Assembly (NCBI GenBank): GCA_006384855.1
Contig: VCJN01002337.1
Coordinates: 62,001-126,000, forward strand
Direction of reading: 5' to 3'
Source of the DNA: Tetraselmis striata
Lineage: Eukaryota; Chlorophyta; Chlorodendrophyceae; Chlorodendrales; Chlorodendraceae
DNA: 64,000 nt
The notes beneath the pieces are model-generated. The model worked only from the letters and a program-made list of their open reading frames with translations, was not told the origin of the DNA and made no database searches. The translations under genes were made by a program, and so were the position numbers. Below are positions 23,348-34,179 of this stretch, piece after piece (the first letter of the stretch is position 1; every line of letters begins with the position of its first letter).

Positions 23348-24155
23348 CGTGTCTTGCGCTGTGGGTTCAGTATGTGCCAGCAGCGAGGAATATATGAGCC
23401 ACCGCTGTCGCTAGAGCACCCCCTCCCCACCCACCGCGCTCCATATCCACCCTACACCCGCCCTCAGCCCACCCTTTTAATACGCGGGGGGCGGGGGGGG
23501 GGGGGGGGGGGGGGTAGGAGATTTCTCCATGTGCGGCCTCTGCTTCCGATGTTTGTTAACGTGGGTGGATGGGTGAATGCGGTTAATATATAATAGTTTT
23601 TCACTCCGCCTTTGCCTCGCCGCATGTGGGAGCGGCGCCGTGGGAGACCGAGGCGGAGTGGGGGGGGGTGGAGGGGGGGAGGGGGGGGGGGGGGGGGGGA
23701 AGGGCTTCCAACGAGTAGATCGCGGCCGTAGGGCAAGCCTTTCAGGTGACGATTATGTGAAAGCAAGCAGCAATGGTAGAGTCACAGCTGCGGCAGGATG
23801 GCGTAGTTGTGGGGTTTGCTCAGCCGCTCGGCGAGCCGCTGCTCTGCGAGCCACCACTAGGCAGCACAACCTCAGTGGGAAAAGTAGCAAACCCACCAAA
23901 GAGCAGCACTCGTAGAAAACCTCGGATCCAGTCAGGGGTATTGCCGGGAGGTCATCCTTTACGAGGAATACGGACTGCTTGGCCACGAGGAATACGGACT
24001 GCTTGAAGGGCAACGATGTGATGCGGTGGCTGCATCCATGAGCGACGGCCGCGGCGCGCTCTTCACTAGGCCCCAGCGAGGCCCTGCGACGGCCTTTGCT
24101 CTCGAGATCTTGCTGCGTCGAAAGTACTGTGGAGTACAAAAACGCGACCTGTATT
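23348..24155. other. Intergenic region between the Q-rich gene and a recombinase element
   Basis: It has G-runs at 23487-23515 and 23660-23700. A 25-bp tandem duplication (ACGAGGAATACGGACTGCTT) lies at about 23960-24005. No supported gene. Confidence 0.5.
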
Positions 24156-24544
24156 CGCAAGTTTCAAAGTTGAGTCTAGTTTTGCCAAAAAGGTCGCGCA
24201 GGCTGTTTTACACGGTCAAGAGCCGAAATTGGCAGGATGGTTTAGCGAAAGCGTGGAGGGAAAACGGAGTCAGGGGGGGCGCTGCGTGGAACGCAGCGAA
24301 AACTGGAAGATGGCAGGCTCAGCTGTTCTAGCTGCTTTTATATCTACTCTTGCTGCACCCAAAAAGGGCGCAACAACAGATGCCTAATTCCCGTACCACT
24401 GAGCAGGACTTGTAGCTAAAAGCGGTTAGGTCAAGGGAGGAAACCCCATAAACTAGTTTAGATCATTTCAAAGTTGAGTCTGGTTTTGCCAGTCTTGAGC
24501 GAACGGAGAGAGCGGTGGATTGACGGAGAAGAGGTAGCGCCAAG

Positions 24545-26131
24545 TCATGAAGGAGGCACTGGGAAGGCCACCGCTGCGGAGTCCTGTTGGACTTGGAAGT
24601 GGCGGAGGGGGGCGATGTGTCCAAAGAAGAACCACGCGCCAGGTGAAGGAAGAACGTTGGGGTCGATGTAGTCCAGAACGACGTCAGAGTTAGTGGCCCA
24701 ACCGCCTTGGTAGCGAATGTGGGACAATGGCACTCCGATGGCGTTCGCTGCAGAGGCTGCGCCCTTGCGAAGACTGTGTGAAGTCCAGGAAGTGCCAGCA
24801 GGGGGGGCAGGGTTGACTAGACTGATGGATGCAGACAGCCAGTCTGGCATTGTAGCCGCAGTCCAAGGTTTCGATTGCTCGGCCGCAGTGACAGCCCAGA
24901 AGTTTGATGTAGCCAAGCCAGCAGTAACCAGGGGGACAGATTGGACGTTGTCGATGAAGTGGTGCAAGAGACGTGCCACTCGAGGGTGCTCGGACACTGG
25001 AAGGAGAAGTACGCGTAGGTCGTCGGGTCCCCGTCGGCTAGCGCGACCCTTCTCGCGGTACACTTGCAAGGTGATGTTGTAGGTGTCGACATGCACATCT
25101 CGCACTCGACAGGAGACGCCAGTAAGGCCCCTGGCGAAGAGCATGAAGTTGACAACCGAGGCCAAGAGGGCTCGGAAGTCGAGGTGGTACTCTAGGTAAG
25201 GAGCAGACACAATTAGCTCGGCCTTTGTGACGAAGCGGTAGGCTACATCCGCAAGCAGAGGGACACGCAAAGGGGCAGCGTCTAGCCGGCGCTGACGCAG
25301 CATCAGGCCACGCCTTGCTGAAGTTAGGTGTAGACTGTCCTTGGCGATTTGGACGAGGTTGTGCAGTTCGAAGAACGTGTTGATTGCGGACAGGCATGGT
25401 TGCAGCGACTTAACTGCGATGTGCCCTCGCTCTCCGATCCAGGCAACATACCGAACGACAGTAGCAGTAGTCGCCTCCAGCGGGCTGATGTTCTCAGAGT
25501 CGTGGCAGAACTCCGCGAACTGAGACAGTCTGCCGGCGTAGCTCTTGAGTGTCTGAGCGCTGAGGGAGCTTGAGAGCAGGTCGAGCGTTCGCTGGCCCAA
25601 CTCGTCCGAGCCGAACGCCTCCTGCACCCGGGATCGCAGTGACGCAGCCCACGGGGCGACAGCTGCGGGCTCGTCAATTACGTACGTGCGTCGTTTTACC
25701 GACAGAGTTCCACCAGTACGACTACTGTTCGCAAAGTACTCGGCAGCAGCGGTTCGGTTTCCGGCGGTTAGCCGGTAGCTGCTGGACGGGTTTGCAGTAG
25801 CTTCAGTACGGGTTTGCGGGGCTAGGTTCAGGTAAGAGGGCCGCCCCGCGCGCCCTTCGCGCTCGTAGCGCATGTCTCGTGCATAACGTACACGCGCGAA
25901 ACTTGGTCGTTGCGAACTAGTTGTGACACGTAGTGTAACAACCAACGGACGCAGGGATGGGGTGGTAAGGAAGGCGGTTGGTTGAGCCGCCATGTGCAGG
26001 TGTGCGGATGGTTGAGCCGCACTCGGCTGTAGCTGTAAGAAGCGCCGCACCGAGGAAGGTCTAAATGAAGTCTGTAAGGTGGGGGGGGTCAGGTCCTGAC
26101 ACAAGGCGCTCATCTCGCCGTTGCGCTGCAA
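24545..26131 (-). CDS. Tyrosine recombinase of copy A
   Basis: The frame has 528 codons. The N-terminal third is basic and low in complexity. The middle has a core-binding-like region (LSAQTLKSYAGRLSQFAEFC, typical of the SAM-like domain of tyrosine recombinases). The catalytic part shows FARGLTGVSCRVRDV, the HxxR box HSLRKGAASAAN, GGWATNSDVV and a terminal LDYIDP that would provide the nucleophilic tyrosine. In DIRS-like elements such an enzyme integrates a circular DNA intermediate. Here it directly follows the Gag-like gene. The length fits the family. Confidence 0.88.
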   Translation of the reverse strand: MQRNGEMSALCQDLTPPTLQTSFRPSSVRRFLQLQPSAAQPSAHLHMAAQPTAFLTTPSLRPLVVTLRVTTSSQRPSFARVRYARDMRYEREGRAGRPSYLNLAPQTRTEATANPSSSYRLTAGNRTAAAEYFANSSRTGGTLSVKRRTYVIDEPAAVAPWAASLRSRVQEAFGSDELGQRTLDLLSSSLSAQTLKSYAGRLSQFAEFCHDSENISPLEATTATVVRYVAWIGERGHIAVKSLQPCLSAINTFFELHNLVQIAKDSLHLTSARRGLMLRQRRLDAAPLRVPLLADVAYRFVTKAELIVSAPYLEYHLDFRALLASVVNFMLFARGLTGVSCRVRDVHVDTYNITLQVYREKGRASRRGPDDLRVLLLPVSEHPRVARLLHHFIDNVQSVPLVTAGLATSNFWAVTAAEQSKPWTAATMPDWLSASISLVNPAPPAGTSWTSHSLRKGAASAANAIGVPLSHIRYQGGWATNSDVVLDYIDPNVLPSPGAWFFFGHIAPLRHFQVQQDSAAVAFPVPPS

Positions 26132-26207
26132 GGGTGCGACTTGCGGCGGTCACCGAAAGGTGGCCTCGCAAAGCTCCAGCAGCTCCGGCGAAAGGCGCCC
26201 TACACCG

Positions 26208-27116
26208 TCACTCGTGCTCACCTTCGCGGCCACGCCCACGCCCGCCGCCACGTCCTCGCCCACGCCCGCGACCTGCAGCTGCAACTGCTACTCGGGCAGT
26301 AGCGGTTGCCTTTGCGCTGATGGCAACGGTCGCCTCGAAGACACAACGCTCGTAGTCCTTCATGAGGTCCCCAAAAATCGCGGAACCCAGATGCTCCGAA
26401 GCAGGCTGAAAATGCTGGGCTCGCAGCACGTCCAGAACACCTTGGTCACCGTGCACACGCTTGATCTCATTTAGCCTCCGCAGGAAAGCCAGACGAAAAC
26501 GAAACGCCTTGTCGATGGCCTCGGCGTGATTCCGAGCTCTCGCGAGGTAGGGGGTGAAGTCCTCGTTAGCGGCAGGGACATAAGGTAGCAGCTCGTCGAG
26601 AGCTACGAAAAGTGCGGCCATGTGGGCCCCGAAACACGACATCCACAAATACTCCTCCTGGGCCAGTAGACGCCGGTCGTCCTGCTTGAGGTAGTCCTTC
26701 GTTAGGTCGGTGCTCAGGGGGAAGAGTCCAGGCACTCGGCTGACCGGTCGAACGGCCTCGTAACCAGACTCTGCTCTCTGCAGTAGCTCTGGCACCGCGA
26801 GGTAGTCGTCCTCGACACTCACGGATTTTGCTCCGACACGGCCGCTCTGGGCTAGCTCTAGCAAGTCGGGGCGCTCTGCGGCTCCCCCGCTGCCTGTCGG
26901 CTGTCCCGCGAAGCGCTGCCCGGAGCCGGAGCCATGTGCCCCTTCCCCACCAACAACGCGATCACGAGCCGTCAGTTGTGCCACAGCTGTAGCCAACTCT
27001 CGCAGTAATGAAGACTGGGCCCTCATATCTGCGTTCAGCGACTCCAACGTCGGCTCGGCGACGGGTTCTTCTCCATCTGGCATGGTAACGCACGGACGTA
27101 CGGACGAGAATATCAC
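26208..27116 (-). CDS. Gag-like protein of copy A
   Basis: The frame has 302 codons. It begins with a short acidic stretch and a heptad-like segment (LNADMRAQSSLLRELATAVA). A Gly/Ser-rich linker follows, then a globular helical part (LDELLPYVPAANEDFTPYLA, NHAEAIDKAFRFRLAFLRRL, ASEHLGSAIFGDLMKDYERC). The tail is rich in RG repeats (GRGRGRGGGRGRGRE) rather than a zinc knuckle. Its position before the recombinase and the RG tail suggest a nucleic-acid-binding structural protein; the Gag label is inference by analogy with DIRS elements. An internal start at PDGEEPVAEP (about residue 12) is equally possible. Confidence 0.65.
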   Translation of the reverse strand: MIFSSVRPCVTMPDGEEPVAEPTLESLNADMRAQSSLLRELATAVAQLTARDRVVGGEGAHGSGSGQRFAGQPTGSGGAAERPDLLELAQSGRVGAKSVSVEDDYLAVPELLQRAESGYEAVRPVSRVPGLFPLSTDLTKDYLKQDDRRLLAQEEYLWMSCFGAHMAALFVALDELLPYVPAANEDFTPYLARARNHAEAIDKAFRFRLAFLRRLNEIKRVHGDQGVLDVLRAQHFQPASEHLGSAIFGDLMKDYERCVFEATVAISAKATATARVAVAAAGRGRGRGRGGGRGRGREGEHE

Positions 27117-27260
27117 ACTCGGGTGGTGAGCCGGGTGTGGTCTTGAACAACCTGGGGTGACCTTGCTCGCAACGGGTTACGAGACAGTTTTTTACATCGC
27201 TGCGTGGAACGCAGCGAAAATTGGAAGATCTAAACGTGTTTATGGGGTTTCCTAACGGAC

Positions 27261-29111
27261 TATAGCTGTCCTAGTGCGACCCGTACGGTCTGTAGTGGTT
27301 TCGAGCCGTTACCATGCATCGGGTTTTGGTACGGGCTACCCCATCGCCCGGGAGCCCTGCGCTCCGGCCCGGGGAGCTACTTAGGACAGCCAGCCGCAGC
27401 TCGTCTGCCATCTTCCAGCTCGCTGCCTTCGGCAGCGCCTTCGCGTACTTGTGCGCGCGAGGGTCACTGAGGCTGAACAAGTCCGCACCGGGGTTCATCC
27501 ACCCGGTAGTGAGTCGTCGTGCCGCGCACATGCGTTACAACATCATGCAGCGACAGACAACCCCTCGGTAGTGTGGTTTTCCCTACTCGTGCGCCCGAGG
27601 TCGTTTTCCGTTTTTGCCCTGGCTTTGCAGCTGGGACGTTTTCGGATGGCGATGCGCACGGCAAGGAATTGGAGCTGGGGGGTCCCCGTTGGGGGGGTTT
27701 AAACCTCAACACCCGAAGTCGAGTCGCAGTACAGGCCTTCGGGGCTCCCGCAGTGGAGCGCCCTCTCGCAGTAGTCAACTCTTGAGGTTTAGGTGAGGTG
27801 GACGCGCTCGGCACCATGGCCGCTGCTCGTCACGGTTGTCAACGACAACAACTACGCCCACCGCAACAAATCGGCGCGGACGGAGGAGGACGTCCGTGTC
27901 GTCGGGGCGACCACTTGTTGTCCCGCAAGACACTGCAACCCAGTCCGCGTGTCCTCGCAGCAGGGCGCCGTGGCATCAACGGTCGTTACATGCTGTGGTT
28001 TTCCGGAACTACTCGCGTAATTGGCATGTTACATGGGTGGCGCCGCTCATGCGCCGGTGTTTTGAGAGGGCTCGTTGCCCTCGCCCCAATGAAGCTTCAG
28101 CAACGTTTGCTGTGGTCGCAGTGGGAGGCGTTTGTGCGGCCCGTGCCGATGCGTCTCCGACGTCTCCTACTCCAGCGTCTTCGTCACAAGGACCACGACA
28201 ACCTGCAGCTGCCCGCCGGGGGGCAGCTCTACCACCTGGCGTGCCTGGCGTCTCGTGGTGTACGTAACTACGCTTGGCCAACTATGGGTTGGGACTTGGG
28301 CGGCCGTCGATGGTGCAGCAGCAGCGGCCGCCTCGTCGTCACCCTCGCCCCGACATCATTGGCATCGTTACGGGCCGGCATTGGCTACAAGGGCCTCTAC
28401 GCCGGCCAACCCGCTTCCAACGTCACGGCAACACATCTGTGACAACACGAGCTGCCCGCCGGGGGACAGCTCCGCCACCTAACGCGACTTGTGCGTTTCG
28501 TGGCATCATCCTAAGCCTGCGCTTTGTGGGTTGGTCAGCAGCCGTCGCTGGTGCAGCAACGGCGGTCGGCTCACCGCTCTCCGCGAAGAAAGACCCACGG
28601 CGACAGCTAACCGAGTCGGCGGGTCTGCTGCGACGTCGCCGACAACCGACCCCGACACACATGAGCCGGTACGGCACGACCACACAGGGTCCCACAGGGT
28701 TCCGCCGCTCTTCGCGCAAGGGGGCGAAACAACCACCGCTGGTGATGACAACAGCAGTACATCGCTGTCATCGCGAGTTGTTGCGTGTCCACCCCTCGTA
28801 ACGTGCATCGCCAGTACAGGTACAGGGTACGAGTTACCATCGCGTCGGGTACAGTGCACCAGTACTTCACCTGACTGTACTCGGCGCGCTGGCGCGCTCG
28901 TGCGCGCAGATGTACTCGTCCTACTCGTGCCTGTGCCGCTGCTTTGCTGGGCGCTCGTCGCCAACTTGGGCTTTGCTACCCATGCTGCTTCTACTGGCCT
29001 GCAGTTCCGGCTCGTGCCGCACGCCACCATGGCGTGCAACCAATGCTATAGGGCGCCGTCGGGAGACGGCGCCTTAATTCCGCGACACGTCCGGCCTATG
29101 TCATGCCGGCG
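27261..29111. repeat. Diverged tandem repeat region between two elements
   Basis: Parts recur with a period of about 240 bp: AGCTGCCCGCCGGGGG.CAGCTC at about 28207 and 28450, and TGGGTTGG...GTGCAGCA at about 28286 and 28528. Short open frames on both strands (for example 27798-28442) lack recognisable motifs and change frame between repeats, so I call no gene. At about 27400, CTGCCATCTTCCAGC resembles a terminal motif of the recombinase elements. Confidence 0.5.
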
Positions 29112-29559
29112 TCAACATCTCCCGCCCGCGTCTGATGCGCCTGCGCCTCGATCGAGGTCCTCTTGGCGCGAGACCCCTCTACAACTCAAGACATCTTCCG
29201 TCTTCGTCTGGTCGGCACGCCTGCCGACTGCCCACGCTCGCAGTCGTAAACGAACCGCGTGTAAACTGGCAAAACCAGACTCGAAGTGCATACGAGTGCG
29301 AGCCCTGCACCGTACGTCGGACGTCGTCAAGCTGCTTCTCCAAATGGTCCTTGAAGTCCACCGCGTCCTCCCACGCAGCGGATGCGCTCCCAACCAACCG
29401 GATGGGCGTCTCCACGGCGCCGGGGCCAGCGTCGTCTGGGGCCATGTACCCCTGTGTGTGTGGGTGGATCGCTGTGAGTGCGAGTGTGAGTGTATGTGTG
29501 TGTGGGTGGGTGGGTGGGTATGGGTGCACGTGGCTGAGGAGGCAGCAAGAGGCGGGGGG

Positions 29560-32500
29560 GGGGGGGGGGGGGGGGAGACCTTCTTGTTGGGGTTGGGTTC
29601 CCGGTAGAGGCGATGCGCCTTCATGCGGTTGATCTCATGCGCGAAAAGGAGGTCCCTCATCATGGTCTCGCAGACATTCTTCGGCAGCACGCGCTTGGCG
29701 CCCGCCTTCAAGAAGCCCATGAGGTTCTCCATCCACAGCTCCGCAAGCGGGTGCCCGCAAGCCAACATCTGGTGGATCATGCGGCACACCGCCGAGTGCA
29801 AGTTGGAGACGAGGAGGGACACGAAGCCGTTTCCCTCAGCCAAGCGGACAGACACGGTGATGTCCGCTAGGTATCGAGTCCTCCCCTCCCTGCTGAGCGC
29901 GTCCACCTGCGCCTTGCGCTCCGGGCCGTCCTCCTCCGTCACCACGTTCTGCAACCCCCACCGCGTGATGAACCACACAGCTCCTCGCAAGCGCTTGTAC
30001 ATGTGCCCAAGCACCCCCAGCTGCGACACCGCACGCATCACCGCTGGGGACGCGAGCTCCTTCTCGGTCATGGTCGCCTTCACCCGGGCCTCCTCGAACA
30101 ACGGACCGGCGGTAAGAAGGGAAAACGATTCCGTGTGGAGCCAGCATTCCTCTATGACCCAGCCGGACTGCACCGTCACCTTGCCGGACCCTGCAGTCAT
30201 GAAGGGGAATGCCGTCACGCCCCCGCCCCCGCCCACGCCCACGCCCACGCCCATGGAGGGGGGGGGGGGGGGGGCTTCCCTTTCGACTTCTTGGACACCG
30301 CAAACGAAGGGCGCAACCCGCGTCCAAAGTTGCTGGGTATCATGACTAAAGCCTTGCGCCGGTCTTCCTGCTTCATAGCCCGAAATCCAACGTGGCCCAG
30401 CTCGTCGAGGAAGTTCCTCCAAAAGTCCTTTCCCAAGCCCAAAAAGCACAGGTGGTCCGGCGCGAGGGGGAAGAGGTTGACCATGCTGACATATATAGCC
30501 CAGGACCACAGGCACCTGGCACACGCCATGGCAGCCGGTGTTCTGCTTGGCCTGCTCCAGCCGGGTTGTGTTGAACGCACGCCGGGCAGCGGGGCTCACT
30601 TCGCCGTCCTCATCCCCATCGAGGTCCGACTTGGCCAAGTCCTCCTCTATCTGGCCGATGACGCCCATCTGCTCCAGCATCTGGTCGCCGGAGAGCAGGA
30701 GGCAGCTCGCGCCTGTGCGCACAGCCTGCAACTCTACGCCATCCACCTTCTGGAGGACGTCCTTTGCATACCCCGCAGGCGCCACCTTCATCGTGCCGTC
30801 CGGGCACTCCACACGGCTCACCAGACGGCACCAGGGGCAACCTCTGAGCTGGCTAGGCCCCCCCCCGCACAAAGATGTTTCGTCTGCCCTGGGCGTCGCA
30901 CACCCACATACCGAGGAAGACCTTGTGCACGAATTGCACCCCCCCCCCCCCCCCCCGTCGGCGGGGGTGACCCTCACTCCATGCTCGCCAAGCACCGCGA
31001 GCTCGTGCAACACCTCTAACAGTATTTTGCCCAGGTTGGGCGGCTCCGGGGGGCCAATGAGTGCGACTGGGTGCCAGTTGCTCCTGAAGGTCAGCATGTG
31101 GGGCGGCATGTCCTCACACCTGATCCCAACCTCGGTGACAGACTGGGTGGTCCGAAGGTGCGGCAGGAAGCCATCATCTGTGAGTGTGTAGATCCCGTTG
31201 TCGGCATGGAGGAAGTCTCCCGCGGTGAGGCCCGTGCCGTGCCCGCCTTCATTCAGGCGCTCCGCCTCCGACGAGGCGCGGAAGGCGTTGATAGACACGT
31301 CCGTCCCCTTCTTCCAACAAGCGTACCACACAGGGTCTCGGAACCAACCCTTGATGATGTCCGTCACGCTCAAGACGTACCAAACCCGTGCAGCCGTGAG
31401 CTTCAGGGACTGCGGTATGCGGATAAACCTGTCGGCATTGCACTCCGGGCAGTGCTGGTCGGGGAGGTTCGCCCATCCGCCAGCCTTCCCGGGCGCCCCG
31501 TTGAACGCCACGCACCCCTTGGGGCACATGTGCCGGACATATCTGGATGTATCACGCACCTGCATGCATCGGGAGGCGAGGAGCGTCAGGGGCATGACAC
31601 CCCAAGACGCGCCGCGTCAAGCACGCACCCAGGCACATCCCGGCCGTACCCGCAGGAACTTCCGCATCGCCTTGTGGCTGCGTGGCACGGCCATCCCACC
31701 CCAGGTGAAGCCGGCGGGCATGATGTCATGCAACAGCTGCCACTTGCTGTCAACGGAGTTGTTGGAATTCTTGCTCTTCACCTGGGCCGAGCACTTCATG
31801 ACTGCAAACGTGAGGGCATTCGTGTCGGACCCCGGCACAGCAGCAGACTCCCACGCCCGGAGGTGCGCCTCCTCCTCCTCCTCCTCCTCCTCCTCATCGC
31901 TCGTCCACCCGGCGCCAGCCGCGTCCCCCTCCCCCGCCCCCCCCCCCCTTCCCAACCCTCCTCTTCGGATTCACTAGACTGGTCATCGCCTTCAGAGACG
32001 GTTACCAAGCGAGCCTCCCCGCCCGCATCCACAGGGGGGTGCTCCTGAGCAGCCGCCATAGCCTCCACAACCTGCCACGCCGACCGGGCGGGTGCGTGTG
32101 ATTCCATACAACCGCAGGTGAGTGGTGCCACCAGCACACAAGCCGGGCCCACTCACCTATGAACGCAGAAGGTCCACAGTGTCACCGTCCTCGAAAACAG
32201 CGCGCCACTGGGTCGCCCCGCCGTAGTCCTCCAACACCCACTCGGTAACAACGCCGGTTATCACGCCGTAGTGCCATACTCCCCGGAACTTCTTGGCGAT
32301 GACCTTCATGTAGAAGTCACCGGGATCGCCTTCCCGTATCACGCCCTCATCGGCGGCTTCCACGCCCGCCGGCGGCCACGCAGGCGCGTCGATGTCCATA
32401 CCGTCTTCGCCAACGGGGTCCTCCCCCACGCCCATCACATCGTCCTCCTTCGAGCCGCCGTCGTCCGAGACCGGCGCCGACGGGCCGTTTCCGATGGCTG

Positions 32501-32879
32501 CAGCTACTCATGCTGCCGCCCCTACCGCTGCTGCTGCTGCTTGTAATAAGGCGGCCTTACGGCGCAACTTAGCCGCACGCTTCAACGAGTGGCTACAGTT
32601 CAGGTATTTTAGGAAGTGCCGATCTCGCGCCGTCTTATCACTACTGCCCGTCACGATGCCCTGGCAGTGCTTGCATGAGTACACGCCATCCTTCGACACA
32701 CTCGATATCCATCCCTTTCCCGGCATGCCTGCTGCCGCGCGCGCGGGGGGTGGGGGGGGGGGGGGGGGGGGGATGTAGCCCACCACCGGCAGGCAGCACA
32801 GATGCGAGTGCGCGGCTGTCCGCGCTTTATTCAGCGGTGAGCGGCGGTGACCGTGAGGCGACCCGTACTTCATGCGCAT
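29560..32879 (-). CDS. TNP2-type CACTA transposase with BED-like finger and Tudor-like segment
   Basis: Exons in order: 32879-32508, the BED-like finger (YSCKHCQGIVTG, DRHFLKYLNCSH) and an alanine-rich linker; 32438-32157, a Tudor-like segment (KVIAKKFRGVWHYGVITGVV, WRAVFEDGDTVDLLRSE); 32150-31970, an acidic linker (SEGDDQSSESEEE); 31900-31620, EEEEEEEEEAHLRAW and SKWQLLHDIMPAGFTWGG; and 31595-29600, the core. The core opens with MCPKGCVAFNG and DQHCPECNADRF, the cysteine pattern at the start of TNP2 transposases, then GWFRDPVWYACWKKG. Later segments include VTVQSGWVIEECW, WFITRWGLQNVV and ADITVSVRLAEGNGFVSLLV. G-runs at 29550 and 30250 and a C-run at 30940 sit in or next to introns. I inferred the joins by comparison with the first copy. 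The end near 29560 is uncertain. Confidence 0.72.
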
Positions 32880-33351
32880 GCTGGGGCGTTACACAATCAA
32901 CAGCAGTTAGGGCGGCTGCATTAAAACGCGCACCTACGAACACCACCTACCGCCTACCACCTAAGCTACCGGACCACTTACATCCGCCCACACCTCCGCC
33001 CGTCGTGCCGCACATCGCCGCACACAACGTGCCGCACATCGCCGCACACAACGTGCCGCACATCGCGCGCACATACGTCGTGGGGGCGTGCGCGCGGTAC
33101 TGCACCGATACATCGTACTACTACTCCGCGCTGCGACTATGCAAATTAGCGTCAATACACCGGGCTAATGTCGGGTGTATATCGCCGCTTATCTTTATGT
33201 TCACGCACACCTAGCGACGGCAGCATTTGCCCACTCCGCGATATGTATATCGCGCAGCAGCGCCGCGACGGTACGTACGCGCGACGCTGCCTGCTTCGCA
33301 AGGATATCCATCACACGAGGCGATGAAGTGTCACCAGTTGCACCACCCACC

Positions 33352-34179
33352 ATGGCACTATCGATGACACCCCAGAAAAGGGCCAGGATGGTGGAGCGCT
33401 GTACACGAACCCAACTAGCATACGCGAGCGTGGAGGAGAACACGCTACAAAATAGACTCACCGACGAGGACAGAAGAGGGGAATACATCCATCTCCCCGG
33501 CGGCTGGACTCCCACCAAGTCCAGCAACCCAGCCCTCTACCGCTCCCTGCGCCACGCTTGGCGCTGGCACACGTTGCTGGATGTCGGCGCGGGCGCGCTC
33601 GCATAGTACAAGCTCTTCCTGCTTGACCAGCCCGATCTGGACGGGGACATCGTCGACGCTGATACGCGTCTCACATACCTCCACGGTTCGGATTCGGTGT
33701 GGCTGCAAGGCGCCGAGGATATGCTCGAGATCGCTGCGAAGCAGGCCACTGTACTCGTCGAGAACGATGACGACGGGGCTATGGAGCCTTTCCTCGCTGG
33801 GGCCCACGGAGAGCAGTTCCCGCTGTTCCAACTCATGCGGCTGACCGCGCGCGTGGTGCAAGAAGCCCTCACCCACACATGGATTCAGACGGACAGATTC
33901 AGCCGGTTCCTGTCCGACATCACAAAGGAAGCCCACAAGTGGGAGACAGACAGAGCGGCAATCCCCGGGAGCACGCACCACGTCGGGTCTTTCCTCCCCT
34001 ATGCCCCTTTGACGTGGACCGCGACTTCCCCGCCAAGGCTTGCGCACATGGAACCCATTCATAAGTGGCGCGAGGGGTATTTCCCAACGGTAAGCCCGGG
34101 GAGGCGCAGTATCCTCACAGCTTCCAGGGAACACTTGGCGCGGCTTCCAACTGTGGCAGACCTCACGAAGGTGCCCTAG
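33352..34179 (+). pseudogene. Divergent ORF of unknown function inside CACTA copy 2
   Basis: The ATG at 33352 (context CACCATGGC) opens a frame running to 34179 with one in-frame TAG at 33604-33606: 84 codons before it and 191 after. The sequence on both sides looks like one protein: RRGEYIHLPGGWTPTKSSNP before, and LDQPDLDGDIVDADTRLTYL, AEDMLEIAAKQATVLVENDD, FPLFQLMRLTARVVQEALTH and FLSDITKEAHKWETD after. It is transcribed away from the transposase and lies in the segment the first copy lacks. No family is recognised. It could be a second transposon gene, a captured gene, or a gene whose TAG lies in an unrecognised intron. A long minus-strand frame over the same bases is less protein-like. 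Confidence 0.45.

Larger units (their letters stand above)
24156..27260 (-). mobile_element. Compact Gag + tyrosine-recombinase element, copy A
   Basis: The two ORFs (27116-26208 and 26131-24545) lie head to tail on the minus strand, 76 bp apart, with no reverse transcriptase between them. Left-side repeats are doubled: GTTTTGCCAAAAAGGTCGCG-type sequence at about 24181, a segment equal to the right end of copy B (24285-24465), then the start of the repeat again at about 24470. On the right, TTTATGGGGTTTCC at about 27240 is the inverse of GGAAACCCCATAAA at about 24439. Split and inverted ends are known for DIRS-like elements. Both frames are open, so it looks whole as far as these two genes go. 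High similarity to copy B argues for recent spread. Confidence 0.75.

Noticed and set aside
27798-29607. Plus-strand frames of 214 and 372 codons
   Set aside because: They overlap a diverged 240-bp tandem repeat and then the antisense of the CACTA transposase; no motif and inconsistent frame between repeat units.
33445-34134. 229-codon minus-strand frame in CACTA copy 2
   Set aside because: The opposite strand has a better start context and a more natural protein composition, so this looks like its shadow, although neither is proven.
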